The position numbers were made by a program, and so were the translations under genes. A stretch of DNA of 51,596 nucleotides. It comes from an uncultured Dorea sp. (GTDB lineage Bacteria > Bacillota > Clostridia > Lachnospirales > Lachnospiraceae). Shown here piece by piece: positions 40,971-49,681 of the stretch. Each line of letters starts with the position of its first letter. The stretch's first letter is position 1. The notes beneath the pieces were generated by a model. That model was not told where the DNA came from. It worked only from the letters and a program-made list of their open reading frames with translations, and did no database searches. The stretch covers positions 3,253 through 54,848 of the forward strand of contig CAJULU010000019.1 of the NCBI GenBank assembly GCA_910587575.1, in the 5' to 3' direction.

Positions 40971-42050
40971 ATGAAGATAATTGTATTAGCGGGCGGACTA
41001 AGCCCGGAACGTGACGTATCACTGACCTCTGGCGCAGGAATCTGCCGGACACTGCGGGAAAAGGGCCATCAGGCATTTCTCCTGGACGTATTTTTCGGAT
41101 ATCCCTGTGAGGAGGGCAGACTGGAAGAAGTCTTTGACCTTCCAGGTTATGGCCTTGAGATTGCCGATGGCATCAAGACCACAGCGCCGGACTTAGAGGC
41201 TCTTCGCAGATCCCGTCCCGGTGATTCCCAGAGCCTGATCGGGCCTAATGTCATCGAACTCTGCCAGATGGCAGACATTACTTTCATGGGACTTCACGGC
41301 TCCATCGGGGAAGACGGGAAACTGCAGGCTACTTTTGACGTGCTGGGCATCCGTTATACCGGCCCTAATGCACTTGGCTGTTCCCTGTCCATGAATAAGC
41401 TGGTGGCAAAGCAGATCTTTAAGATGTCCGGCGTTCCTACTCCCCGGGGCACCTCGCTCACCAGAAAGACCCGGGATACGCCCCTTGCGGATCTTGGCTA
41501 CTATCTGCCCCTGGTCATCAAGCCCTGTGCCAGCGGATCCAGTATCGGGGTTTATATCGTACATACGGAGGACGAATATAAGGAGGCAATCCACAAGTCT
41601 TTTGACATTGACCTGGAAGAAGAGGTGGTAATCGAGCCTTTTATCAAGGGCCGAGAATTTGCCTGCGGCATCATTGCCGGGAAAGCCCTCCCGCTGGTGG
41701 AGATTATTCCGAAAAGCGGTTTCTTTGATTATGCCAATAAATACCAGGACGGAGGCGCACAGGAGATCTGCCCGCCGAAGTCTCTTGACGCCGAGACCCA
41801 GCAGAAGATTCAGCGGGCAGGTGAGAAAGCGTTTGCGGCGTTACGGATGGATGTCTATTCACGGGCCGACTTTATCCTTGATGACGAAGACGGCAGTTTC
41901 TACTGTCTGGAGGTCAATGCCCTGCCGGGAATGACCCCTGCCAGCCTTCTTCCCAAGGCGGCGAAAGCGGACGGTCTTGCGTATGATGTGCTGTGCGAAC
42001 GGATTATCGAAGAATCTTTCCGGGCACGGTACGGGAATACAACAGCATAA
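40971..42050 (+). CDS. ddl: D-alanine--D-alanine ligase family protein
   Basis: A 359-aa ATP-grasp ligase. The N-terminal LAGGLSPERDVSLTSG (5-20) and GLHGSIGEDGKLQ (about 105-117) match Ddl; ATP-grasp residues include PLVIKPCASGSSIGV (about 182-196) and the C-terminal EVNALPGMTPASLLPKAA (about 319-336). It joins two D-alanines for peptidoglycan. The following murF, 15 bases on, adds the dipeptide to UDP-MurNAc-tripeptide, confirming the context. D-Ala-D-Ser or D-Lac activity cannot be excluded by sight. Confidence 0.9.
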   Translation: MKIIVLAGGLSPERDVSLTSGAGICRTLREKGHQAFLLDVFFGYPCEEGRLEEVFDLPGYGLEIADGIKTTAPDLEALRRSRPGDSQSLIGPNVIELCQMADITFMGLHGSIGEDGKLQATFDVLGIRYTGPNALGCSLSMNKLVAKQIFKMSGVPTPRGTSLTRKTRDTPLADLGYYLPLVIKPCASGSSIGVYIVHTEDEYKEAIHKSFDIDLEEEVVIEPFIKGREFACGIIAGKALPLVEIIPKSGFFDYANKYQDGGAQEICPPKSLDAETQQKIQRAGEKAFAALRMDVYSRADFILDDEDGSFYCLEVNALPGMTPASLLPKAAKADGLAYDVLCERIIEESFRARYGNTTA

Positions 42051-42065
42051 GGAGGCGTGTAGCGC

Positions 42066-43439
42066 ATGAAAAACCTTACCCTTGAAAATATTACAAAGGC
42101 CTGCCAGGGAACCTATCACGGAGATGAACGTCTCTGTGACAGGGAAGTGGAGGGTGTCGTGATTGACAGCCGGAAAGTAAAACCCGGTTATCTCTTCGTT
42201 GCCATTGACGGAGTGAAGGTCAATGCTCATCAGTTTATTCCCGATACCGTCAGGGCCGGGGCCCTGTGCGTGGTGTCCCACGAAGATCTGGGTGAGACAG
42301 ATTACCCGTACATCCTGGTAGAATCCACGGGGCAGGCGCTGCTTGATATTGCCAAACTGTACCGGGATTCCTTTGACATCAAAGTCGTGGGCATTACCGG
42401 AAGTGCGGGCAAGACCAGCACCAAGGAAATGATTGCTTCCGTTGTGGCCCAGAAATACCAGGTGCACAAGACTCTTGGGAATTTCAATAACGAATGGGGG
42501 CTTCCTATTACTATTTTCGGACTGGAAGAAGGACACCAGGTGGCAATCCTTGAGATGGGCGTCAATCATTTCGGTGAGATGCGCCGTCTCTCTTCTGTTG
42601 CAAGCCCGGATATCTGCGTGATTACCAATATTGGTGTCGCCCACCTGGAATTTTTCAAGACCAGGGAAGGGATTTTCCAGGAAAAGACGCAGATGATTCA
42701 GGACATGAAGAATGGCGGGACGATTATTCTCAACGGGGATGACGATCTGCTTTCCAGAACCGCACCGATTAAGGGCGTAAAGCCCGTCTTCTTCGGCCTC
42801 GGGGATGAGAATCAGTTCAGAGCCGACCACATAGAGCCTCTGGGGCTTAAGGGAACCGCCTGCACAATCTACCTTCCCAATAACAGTTCCTTTACTTGCA
42901 CGGTTCCGTTGCCGGGGATTCACATGGTCTCGAATGCGCTTGCAGGGGCGGCCGTCGGATATACCCTTGGCCTTGACAACCAGGAGATCAAGGCCGGAAT
43001 CGAAGGACTTCCTTCCATTCCTGGACGCAACAATCTGATTAAGACAGAGCATCTGATTGTCCTGGACGACTGTTATAACGCCAATCCGGTGTCTATGAAG
43101 GCTTCGGTTGACGTTCTGGATATGGCGATCGGACGCAAGGTTGCCATTCTGGGCGATATGGGAGAATTGGGCGACAATACCAGAGAACTGCACAGGGAAG
43201 TCGGCGCCTATGCGGCAGAGAAAGGGATTGACCTGGTATGCGGAATCGGGCCTGTCTCAAAAGAGATTGTGGACGGAGCCGTGAAAGAAAACAGCGGCAC
43301 GGAAGGTATCTGGTTCGAAACGAAGGGGGAATTTCTGGCTGCTATGCGGGACGTAATCAGAGAAGGGGATAATGTCCTTGTGAAAGCCTCTCATGGGATG
43401 CAGTTTACGGAGATTGTAGAGGCTCTTCAGACGTTGTAA
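42066..43439 (+). CDS. murF: UDP-N-acetylmuramoyl-tripeptide--D-alanyl-D-alanine ligase
   Basis: A 457-aa Mur ligase. The N-terminal substrate domain includes GVVIDSRKVKPGYLFVAI, the P-loop is GITGSAGKTSTKEMI (about 108-122), the central domain has NFNNEWGLP and EMGVNHFGEM, and the C-terminal domain starts near VLDDCYNANPVSMKAS (about 334). It attaches D-Ala-D-Ala in peptidoglycan precursor synthesis. GGAGG precedes the ATG. It ends the plus-strand run and has a terminator at 43449-43513. Confidence 0.95.
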   Translation: MKNLTLENITKACQGTYHGDERLCDREVEGVVIDSRKVKPGYLFVAIDGVKVNAHQFIPDTVRAGALCVVSHEDLGETDYPYILVESTGQALLDIAKLYRDSFDIKVVGITGSAGKTSTKEMIASVVAQKYQVHKTLGNFNNEWGLPITIFGLEEGHQVAILEMGVNHFGEMRRLSSVASPDICVITNIGVAHLEFFKTREGIFQEKTQMIQDMKNGGTIILNGDDDLLSRTAPIKGVKPVFFGLGDENQFRADHIEPLGLKGTACTIYLPNNSSFTCTVPLPGIHMVSNALAGAAVGYTLGLDNQEIKAGIEGLPSIPGRNNLIKTEHLIVLDDCYNANPVSMKASVDVLDMAIGRKVAILGDMGELGDNTRELHREVGAYAAEKGIDLVCGIGPVSKEIVDGAVKENSGTEGIWFETKGEFLAAMRDVIREGDNVLVKASHGMQFTEIVEALQTL

Positions 43440-43448
43440 ATATCATAG

Positions 43449-43513
43449 AAGAAACCCTTGGGAAGTCAGAAGGCATACCGCATGCACTTTCCTGATCCAA
43501 AGGGTTTCTTTTT
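43449..43513 (+). terminator. Terminator of murF
   Basis: AAGAAACCCTT (43449-43459) pairs with AAGGGTTTCTT (43500-43510), extended by GG/CC with one bulge, around a long loop with inner pairing, and ends in five T. It overlaps the minus-strand ATPase remnant. Confidence 0.75.
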
Positions 43514-43573
43514 GACAAATGGCGTATCCGTATAAGCCATAATTTTATCTACATATAAGGGTCTGTAAATCAT
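43466..43573 (-). pseudogene. N-terminal remnant of an AAA ATPase (DUF4143 type)
   Basis: A 35-codon frame starts MIYRPLYVDKIMAYTDTPFVK, which closely resembles the start of the AAA_14/DUF4143 ATPases (normally about 400 aa and continuing into an LTGIRRCGKST P-loop). After FVK the match ends and the frame continues KKPFGSGKCMRYAF to a stop. The Shine-Dalgarno is nearly perfect (GGAGGTGATC at 43577-43586, 8 bases before ATG). The rest of the gene was apparently deleted and the break coincides with the murF terminator. A functional 35-aa peptide is less likely but possible. Confidence 0.65.
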
Positions 43574-43638
43574 TCGGATCACCTCCCTTTAGACAGGATA
43601 CCGCAAAACTATTGAATCATAAGATTCTTAACATCCGT

Positions 43639-44550
43639 CTACACTCCCACCCCGTCAAACTCCGGGATAAAACTCTCAAGCGCTGCCTCTCCCTCCTGGA
43701 TATATCCGCATTCCACTCCCAGTTCCAACGCATAATCCACGACCTTCCCATATTCTCTTTTCGTCACCTTCCGCCCAAGAAGCGGATGACCTTTCACCTG
43801 GGGCATCGGCGTATACTGGTTCATAATACTGAGCAGAATGCCGTTTCCATAAGACTCATACAGATACCGGATCACTTTCCTGGCATTTCCCACCTGTCCC
43901 GGAAGTACCAGATGACGCACGACCACACCCTTCTTAAGAAGGCCGGTATGCGCATCCATCTTGAAATTCCCTGTCTGGAAATACATTTCCGCAAGCGCAC
44001 GCCTGGCATAGAACGGATAATCCGGCGCATATGAATATTCTCCGGCAGTCTTCTCATCCATGTATTTGAAATCCGGCAGATAGATATCCACATAGCCTCT
44101 CAGCAATTGTAACGTCTCTACCCTCTCATATCCACTGGTATTATATACCACCGGAAGACGCATACCCTTTTCTTTCGCCAGTTCCAGCGCCTCTGTTATC
44201 TGCGGTACATAATGTGTGGGCGTTACCAGATTAATATTGCCCGCTCCCTGTCCCTGAAGTTCCAGAAAAATCTCTGCCAGTCTTCCCACTGATATTACTT
44301 TTCCAGCCTCTGCCCTGGAAATATTATAATTCTGGCAGTAGACACATCCCATGTTACATCCGGCAAAAAAGACTGTTCCCGATCCATACTCACCGGAAAT
44401 ACATTCTTCTTCCCACATATGCAGGGCGGCTCTTGCTACCACCAGCTCTGCAGTCTCCTTACAAAAGCCCCGATCCCCTGCCAGACGGTCCGCATGGCAC
44501 ATCCTGGGACACAAAACGCAATCCGACATCGCTGTTTCTATCCACTTCAT
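43639..44550 (-). CDS. Radical SAM protein, PflA-like (COG1313 type)
   Basis: A 303-aa radical SAM protein. The [4Fe-4S] motif CNMGCVYCQNYNIS (CxxxCxxC, about 64-77) binds SAM. An N-terminal cysteine cluster CVLCPRMCHADRLAGDRGFC (11-30) is typical of this group. It resembles pyruvate-formate-lyase activating enzymes, but its partner is unknown and no glycyl-radical enzyme is nearby. The ribosome site is GGGGGAGG. It converges on murF. Confidence 0.85.
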   Translation of the reverse strand: MKWIETAMSDCVLCPRMCHADRLAGDRGFCKETAELVVARAALHMWEEECISGEYGSGTVFFAGCNMGCVYCQNYNISRAEAGKVISVGRLAEIFLELQGQGAGNINLVTPTHYVPQITEALELAKEKGMRLPVVYNTSGYERVETLQLLRGYVDIYLPDFKYMDEKTAGEYSYAPDYPFYARRALAEMYFQTGNFKMDAHTGLLKKGVVVRHLVLPGQVGNARKVIRYLYESYGNGILLSIMNQYTPMPQVKGHPLLGRKVTKREYGKVVDYALELGVECGYIQEGEAALESFIPEFDGVGV

Positions 44551-44602
44551 CCGCTCTTTCCTCCCCCGCTCATCCCTATATTTTTATGGAAAATCCAGAT
44601 CC

Positions 44603-46027
44603 TTACTCCCCTCCCACATAAACATGTTCAATCCGTCCTTCCATCTTTTCTCCCAGCCCATACACTACATGACTAAGTACATACTGCCCCTCATTTACAA
44701 ATATTTCAATCAGATTGCTGTCCACAAAGATATCCAGCATATATCTTCCGCCGAGTCCCGGCGTGCTTCCTGTCAGCCGGTATCCCTTTATCCCCCCAAA
44801 TACCCTGCTTCTGTCCGCCCATACCGCATCATCCTCCACCCAGATACGATAACCTCCGATATCCAGTCTTTCCCCTTCCGAAAGCTCCGTCTTGAGGCGG
44901 CAGGGCAGCCGGCCGGCCAGCCCGGTTCTTCCCTGGTTCTTCCTGCCAGCGCTCACCGGCTCCTCAGTGATCTCTTTTCCAAAATACCTGTCAGCCTCTG
45001 GATGCACCCGGAAGAAAATATGTCCGTTCTGGACTTCCACAACTCTGGGCAGGCACATCATCCCATTCCATGGCTTCCCATCATCATCAACCACCGCCTC
45101 CGGCATCCGCATCCACGCAATCATAACCCGTCTGCCGTCCTTATCCACATTCGTCTGAGGCGCATACAGATCCATGCCATAATCAGCCAGCCGCATTCCC
45201 TGCTCCTTCATCTGCCGGCCGCCGCCTCTTATCCTTTGCGCAGCTTTGGCCTGGGTATCCTCCCCAGAGATACGCAAATCACAGGTATCCCGGTCAAATT
45301 CAGCCAGTCCGCACATCGCATGGTGCTGATACTCCAGTCCCTCCTCCGTTACATACATAGGCGAACCAAGAAAAACATACCTTCCATCCACCTGAAACAG
45401 ATCCGGACACTCCAGAATCTTTCCGAACTGTCTGTTCCGGCACTGGTTCACATATTCCCACTCCTGCCCATCCTTACTCCGGAAAAACAGCGCCCGCCCC
45501 ATACATCCCTGGTAAGTGCTTCCAAGAACCATATAGTAATGATCCCCGTCTTTCCACACCTTCGGATCCCTGGTATGGGTCCGGTCTGCAGTCTCTGCAT
45601 CCTCAATCACCGGAATCATCCTCTTCTTATCTTTCCAGTTGTCAAAATGCATTCCATCCTCAGACACAATCATGGCCTGGCTCGTCTCATAACGGTCTTT
45701 ATACGCAGTATGAATATTCTCTTCATCCGCTTCCAGATATCTCACCGCCGAATAATACAGATATAACTTCCCATCCTTCTCCAGGGCGCTCCCGGAAAAC
45801 ACACCATTCTGGTCATACCCTTTTGTGGGAAACAGCGCAACACCCAGATGCTCCCAGTGAACCAGATCCTCACTCACCGCATGCCCCCAGTGCATGGTTC
45901 CCCATACGGCCGCATATGGAAAATGCTGATAAAACAAGTGGTATTTCCCTTTATAATAAATAAATCCATTCGGATCATTCAGCCAGTTTCCCGGTGCTTT
46001 CAAATGCAATACATCCCTCTTCCTCAT
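44603..46027 (-). CDS. Glycoside hydrolase family 32 (sucrose/fructan hydrolase)
   Basis: A 474-aa GH32 enzyme. The nucleophile motif NWLNDPNGFIYYKGKYHLFYQ begins at residue 14 (WLNDPNG), the stabiliser RDPKVW is at about 153-158 and the acid/base ECPDLF at about 209-214. A C-terminal beta-sandwich follows (about 340-474). It is intracellular (no signal peptide) and probably cleaves sucrose, sucrose-6-phosphate or short fructans imported by the ABC system just upstream. It is separated from the permease genes by a terminator, so it may have its own promoter in the 46028-46140 gap. Confidence 0.93.
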   Translation of the reverse strand: MRKRDVLHLKAPGNWLNDPNGFIYYKGKYHLFYQHFPYAAVWGTMHWGHAVSEDLVHWEHLGVALFPTKGYDQNGVFSGSALEKDGKLYLYYSAVRYLEADEENIHTAYKDRYETSQAMIVSEDGMHFDNWKDKKRMIPVIEDAETADRTHTRDPKVWKDGDHYYMVLGSTYQGCMGRALFFRSKDGQEWEYVNQCRNRQFGKILECPDLFQVDGRYVFLGSPMYVTEEGLEYQHHAMCGLAEFDRDTCDLRISGEDTQAKAAQRIRGGGRQMKEQGMRLADYGMDLYAPQTNVDKDGRRVMIAWMRMPEAVVDDDGKPWNGMMCLPRVVEVQNGHIFFRVHPEADRYFGKEITEEPVSAGRKNQGRTGLAGRLPCRLKTELSEGERLDIGGYRIWVEDDAVWADRSRVFGGIKGYRLTGSTPGLGGRYMLDIFVDSNLIEIFVNEGQYVLSHVVYGLGEKMEGRIEHVYVGGE

Positions 46028-46144
46028 AACTGCACCCTCTTCTCTAAGATTGTCCCCGTCTGCTCAACTTACAGACAGCATCATTATACTATTTCCACAT
46101 TCATCCTGCAAGCCGGCGCCTTTTGTAACCCTTCTGCAGAATTG

Positions 46145-46168
46145 AAAAAGAGAGCAGTTCTGCCCTCT
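46145..46168 (-). terminator. Terminator of the sugar ABC operon
   Basis: On minus AGAGGGCAG and CTGCTCTCT form a compact stem with a four-base loop, followed by five T (46149-46145). Confidence 0.75.
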
Positions 46169-46186
46169 CCTTCAAACCACGCATAT

Positions 46187-47047
46187 TTATTTTACCGCAC
46201 CAGCCACGACTCCGCCGATAATCTGCTTCTGCAGAGCCACATACAGCACCAGGATCGGTACTACGCACAGTAACAGCCCCGCCATGATCGTACCATAATC
46301 CGCCGAATACGTGCCATAGAAACTATAGGTCGACAACGGCAGTGTCAGAAGCTTCTTATCCGACAGCACCAGCGACGGAAGCAGGAAGTCATTCCAGAAC
46401 GCCATGGAATTGAGAATGACCATGGTGGAAATAATCGGTTTCAGCAACGGAAGCACTATTTTAAAAAATGTCTGAGAGTGTGTGCAGCCGTCTATGTAGG
46501 CTGCTTCTTCCAGTGCAATCGGGACATTTCCCTTGATGAACCCATGGAACATGAATACGGACATTGCCATGGAAAATCCGGTATGCATGAAGATCAGCGT
46601 AATTCTGTGGTTCAGCACATTCAGCGTGCCGCCATAGATGCTGACCAGCGGGATCATGATCGCCTGGAATGGAATGATCATGGATGCGACCATCAAGGCA
46701 AACGTAAGCTTGGAAATACCATTATTGTGACGCACGATATAGTATGCAAGCATCGCCGCCAGTAAAGTCACCAGCACCGTTGCTGAAACCGTTACAATCA
46801 GAGAATTCTTAAAAGCATTCAGAAAGTCCATCTGTGTAAATGCCTTTACAAAATTGTCAAAGGACAGTCCCTTGATGGTGTACAGCCAGGAAAACGGGCT
46901 CTTAATGATATCTCTCTTCTGCTTCAGAGAATTGATCACCACCATGATAAAAGGGAACATATAAGCCACAAAGATAATAAGCAGTCCTGCCATTGCAAGG
47001 AAATTCGCCGCTTTTCTTTTATTACCGCCGATTGTCGTCTGTTTCAT
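46187..47047 (-). CDS. Sugar ABC transporter permease, MalG type
   Basis: A 286-aa permease with six membrane helices and the inner-membrane coupling motif EEAAYIDGCTHSQTFFKIVLP (EAA loop, about 177-197). It pairs with the MalF-type permease, with which its gene abuts (start at 47047). No ATPase is encoded here; a shared MsmK-like ATPase elsewhere is expected. Confidence 0.92.
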   Translation of the reverse strand: MKQTTIGGNKRKAANFLAMAGLLIIFVAYMFPFIMVVINSLKQKRDIIKSPFSWLYTIKGLSFDNFVKAFTQMDFLNAFKNSLIVTVSATVLVTLLAAMLAYYIVRHNNGISKLTFALMVASMIIPFQAIMIPLVSIYGGTLNVLNHRITLIFMHTGFSMAMSVFMFHGFIKGNVPIALEEAAYIDGCTHSQTFFKIVLPLLKPIISTMVILNSMAFWNDFLLPSLVLSDKKLLTLPLSTYSFYGTYSADYGTIMAGLLLCVVPILVLYVALQKQIIGGVVAGAVK

Positions 47048-47919
47048 TACGCCTCAACCTCCTGTCTCTTCGTCAGATATACCTGGATACCGCTAATGCA
47101 GGCAACGATAATGAATAAGATCAATGCTTCTGCCTGGCCCACGCCGAACTGCCTGGATGTAAACGCTTTCTCGTACACATGCATAGCCGCCATTTCCGTC
47201 GTTCCATAAGGCGCACCGGCTGTCAGAGACAGGTTCACATCGTATACCATGAATGCCCGTGACAGCGTCAGGAACAGGCAGATGGTCACAGACGACATCA
47301 TAAGCGGCATGATAATATTCTTAAGTTTGATAAAGCCGGAAGCCCCGTCAATACTTGCTGCCTCCATGACGTCCTCACTCAGTCCCATGAATCCCGCCAC
47401 ATAGATCAGAATCATATAGCCGGACAGCTGCCATACAGACACCAGCACCAGGGCCGCAAACGCCTTGGCCGGATCAGACAGCCATGACACTTCAAACAGG
47501 CTCCACCCTGTAGATTCCCCGATACTCACAAAAACACGTGAAAATACAAACTGCCAGATATATCCAAGCACAATACCGCCGATCAGGTTGGGCGTAAAGA
47601 AGCCTGCCCGGAAGAAATTCTGCCCCTTAATTCCTCGCGTCAGAAGATAAGCGATTGCGAATGCAAGTACATTTACCAGCACAACCACTAAGATTACATA
47701 CTTGAACGTCAACAGCAGCGATGTCCAGAACTGTCCGTCCCTGGCCACACCGGCAAAATTCTTAAAACCGATAAAATTCTTTACCTTTGCCACTCCGTCC
47801 CAGTCCGTCAGCGTCAGATAGATACCATAGACAAATGGCACGATAACCACTGCGAAGAAGCAGAACATCCCCGGAAGTGCAAACATACAGAAATCTTTTC
47901 CGTTATTTTTTGATCTCAT
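47047..47919 (-). CDS. Sugar ABC transporter permease, MalF type
   Basis: A 290-aa permease with six membrane helices, an EAA loop (EAASIDGASGFIKLKNIIMP, about 182-201) and no extra domains. Second gene of the operon sugar-binding protein, MalF-type, MalG-type. The GH32 gene downstream suggests a sucrose or fructo-oligosaccharide substrate (inference). Confidence 0.92.
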   Translation of the reverse strand: MRSKNNGKDFCMFALPGMFCFFAVVIVPFVYGIYLTLTDWDGVAKVKNFIGFKNFAGVARDGQFWTSLLLTFKYVILVVVLVNVLAFAIAYLLTRGIKGQNFFRAGFFTPNLIGGIVLGYIWQFVFSRVFVSIGESTGWSLFEVSWLSDPAKAFAALVLVSVWQLSGYMILIYVAGFMGLSEDVMEAASIDGASGFIKLKNIIMPLMMSSVTICLFLTLSRAFMVYDVNLSLTAGAPYGTTEMAAMHVYEKAFTSRQFGVGQAEALILFIIVACISGIQVYLTKRQEVEA

Positions 47920-48033
47920 GTCTTATCCCTCTTTTCTATTCCTACTTTTCTCTTTTCACTCAAACATTACCGGACGATAGTCCGCCCGCTCCGTAAGGAG
48001 CATGCATCACGGGATGCCCATGGAAACACAGAA

Positions 48034-49410
48034 TCACTTCTGCTCATCCCAGTATTCCTGTATAGACTCCGTCAGCTCTTCCCGGTCACTTCTCTCTGCC
48101 AGATACTTCTGCATAGCCGCACCCAGAACCGCCCAATGGTCGTTCGGCACGATGGCAGACGCATTAAACGCCTTGTCTTCATGCACCTTCTCATAAATGT
48201 CACGGCTTAAAGGATCATTCGGCTCATAAGGATTATTCTGAAAAGGCGGGATAATGCTGCAGGTCTTCACCAGCATCTGCTGGCCGATCTCACTGAACAC
48301 AATCCAGTTGAGAAATTCCTTTGCCGCTGCCTTCTGGTCATCCGTTGCAAGCTGCCCGTCAAGCATAATCTGCTTCGATGGCGAACCCTGAATCTTCTGA
48401 TTTGCAAAATCCTTTGAATCGTTATTCAGAAAATAGGGAAGGAAACCATATTCATCCTCCGCTTCAGCCCCTGCTTCCTCCAGATTCGGCCATGCCCAGT
48501 TCCCATTGAACCAGATTGCCGTCTTACCGTCCACAAGGTCAATGGCCATCTCATCGTAATCGGCTCCCAGCGGATCCCCTTTCGCTACGTTATACTTCTT
48601 CAGCACGTCAAACATATCCAGGAATTCTGACAGACGGTCATAAGACTTCAGATCCAGCTTTCCTTCCTTAATCGACTGGATTACCTTCTGCGCACCCTCC
48701 GAAGTACCGTCATAGGTCTCATAGATAAACTGTAACTGATGTGCACCCAGAGACCAGTCCTCTTTGGCCATGGACACCGGCTTTGCAATACCGCCCTCCA
48801 CCAGCCGGTCCAGAAGTTCCACGAATTCCTCCTGGGTTGTAACCGAATCCGGGTCAAACTCCTCTCCCAGAGCCTCTTCAATCACGGCCTTGTGATAGAT
48901 CAGCCCCCTGCCTTCAATACAGAGAGGGAAACTATACACCTTGCCGTCAATCTCCGTCAGATATCCTTCCGCCTGTTCTGTCCACGCTTCACCGGTCAGA
49001 TCCTCCGCCTTCTCCTCGGCCAGGGCAATCACGTCTGTGGTATCCAGAATCGACAGCGTGGGCGCACTTCCCGAATTATACATACTTACCACCTTGGTAT
49101 ACGGGGAATCCCCGTCTGTCACCGGCATGACTTCCACATGAACCCCTGACTTTCCCTCGAATTCCGCCGCCATCTTCTCCAGGGCAACCTGGATCTCTGC
49201 TTTCGAATTCAACAGCGTAATGCTCGTTCCGTCCAGAGACGGATCATACTCAAAGGTGTCCACCGAGGTATCAATCGGTATCTCCTCCTCCACTGCATCT
49301 GGATCATCCGGATCACTGGCGAATCCAAATCTGCATCCGGTCAGCATGGTTGTTGTCAGCATTGTGACAAGCCCAAATGCGGTGACTCTTGTCATAAGAT
49401 TTCTTTTCAT
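48034..49410 (-). CDS. Sugar ABC transporter substrate-binding lipoprotein
   Basis: A solute-binding protein of about 458 aa. Signal peptide with lipobox MLTTTMLTGC (Cys at about 26), then the family 1 extracellular solute-binding fold, e.g. LLNSKAEIQVALEKMAAEFE and the ligand-face TAIWFNGNWAWPNLEEAG (about 303-320). The frame opens at 49416, but GGAGG lies 7 bases before the ATG at 49410, so MKRNLMTR is preferred. It is first in the operon and its promoter carries operators of the divergent LacI regulator. Confidence 0.92.
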   Translation of the reverse strand: MKRNLMTRVTAFGLVTMLTTTMLTGCRFGFASDPDDPDAVEEEIPIDTSVDTFEYDPSLDGTSITLLNSKAEIQVALEKMAAEFEGKSGVHVEVMPVTDGDSPYTKVVSMYNSGSAPTLSILDTTDVIALAEEKAEDLTGEAWTEQAEGYLTEIDGKVYSFPLCIEGRGLIYHKAVIEEALGEEFDPDSVTTQEEFVELLDRLVEGGIAKPVSMAKEDWSLGAHQLQFIYETYDGTSEGAQKVIQSIKEGKLDLKSYDRLSEFLDMFDVLKKYNVAKGDPLGADYDEMAIDLVDGKTAIWFNGNWAWPNLEEAGAEAEDEYGFLPYFLNNDSKDFANQKIQGSPSKQIMLDGQLATDDQKAAAKEFLNWIVFSEIGQQMLVKTCSIIPPFQNNPYEPNDPLSRDIYEKVHEDKAFNASAIVPNDHWAVLGAAMQKYLAERSDREELTESIQEYWDEQK

Positions 49411-49454
49411 GACCATTCCTCCTGATTTCCTGCATTCTCTGCATATTTAGTAAC

Positions 49455-49483
49455 ATTATAACCGATTAAGTAACCGGTTACTC
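49455..49483 (-). promoter_or_regulatory. Promoter and paired LacI operators (A) of the sugar ABC operon
   Basis: On minus the -10 TATAAT (49455-49460) has a weak -35. Two operator sites overlap it: TAACCGATTA (49459-49468) and the perfect palindrome AGTAACCGGTTACT (49469-49482). Their centres are 12 bp apart. Binding would block the promoter. Confidence 0.75.
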
Positions 49484-49585
49484 TATGGGTTTATAGTAAC
49501 ACCTTTCAGCCCATCCGTCAATCATAAAAAAGAACTTTATGAATCTTATACGAAAACAGATCTCTTATATTGTACATTCTTTACA

Positions 49586-49640
49586 AAACCGGTTACTTAA
49601 CCAGTTACTTATTGTTCTTTTTTCTGTTATCTGGTATACT
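49586..49640 (+). promoter_or_regulatory. Promoter of lacI-type gene with paired operators (B)
   Basis: The sites AAACCGGTTACTT (centre 49590/49591) and TAACCAGTTACTT (centre 49602/49603) are again 12 bp apart. They sit just before TTGTTC (49612-49617), 17 bp, extended TGG-TATACT (49635-49640), the promoter for the regulator gene. The position suggests autoregulation, and looping with pair A 115 bp away is possible. Confidence 0.7.
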
Positions 49641-49681
49641 GATATCTGGAACTATTGATTGATAAAGGAATTTAACAGATC

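Noticed and set aside
41859..43193. A 444-codon minus-strand open frame
   Set aside because: It lies antisense to murF and the end of ddl, both well supported; no recognisable motif or ribosome site.
44351..45766. A 471-codon plus-strand open frame
   Set aside because: It is antisense to the clear GH32 gene, has no family features and a composition dominated by Pro, His and Ser, as expected of a shadow frame.
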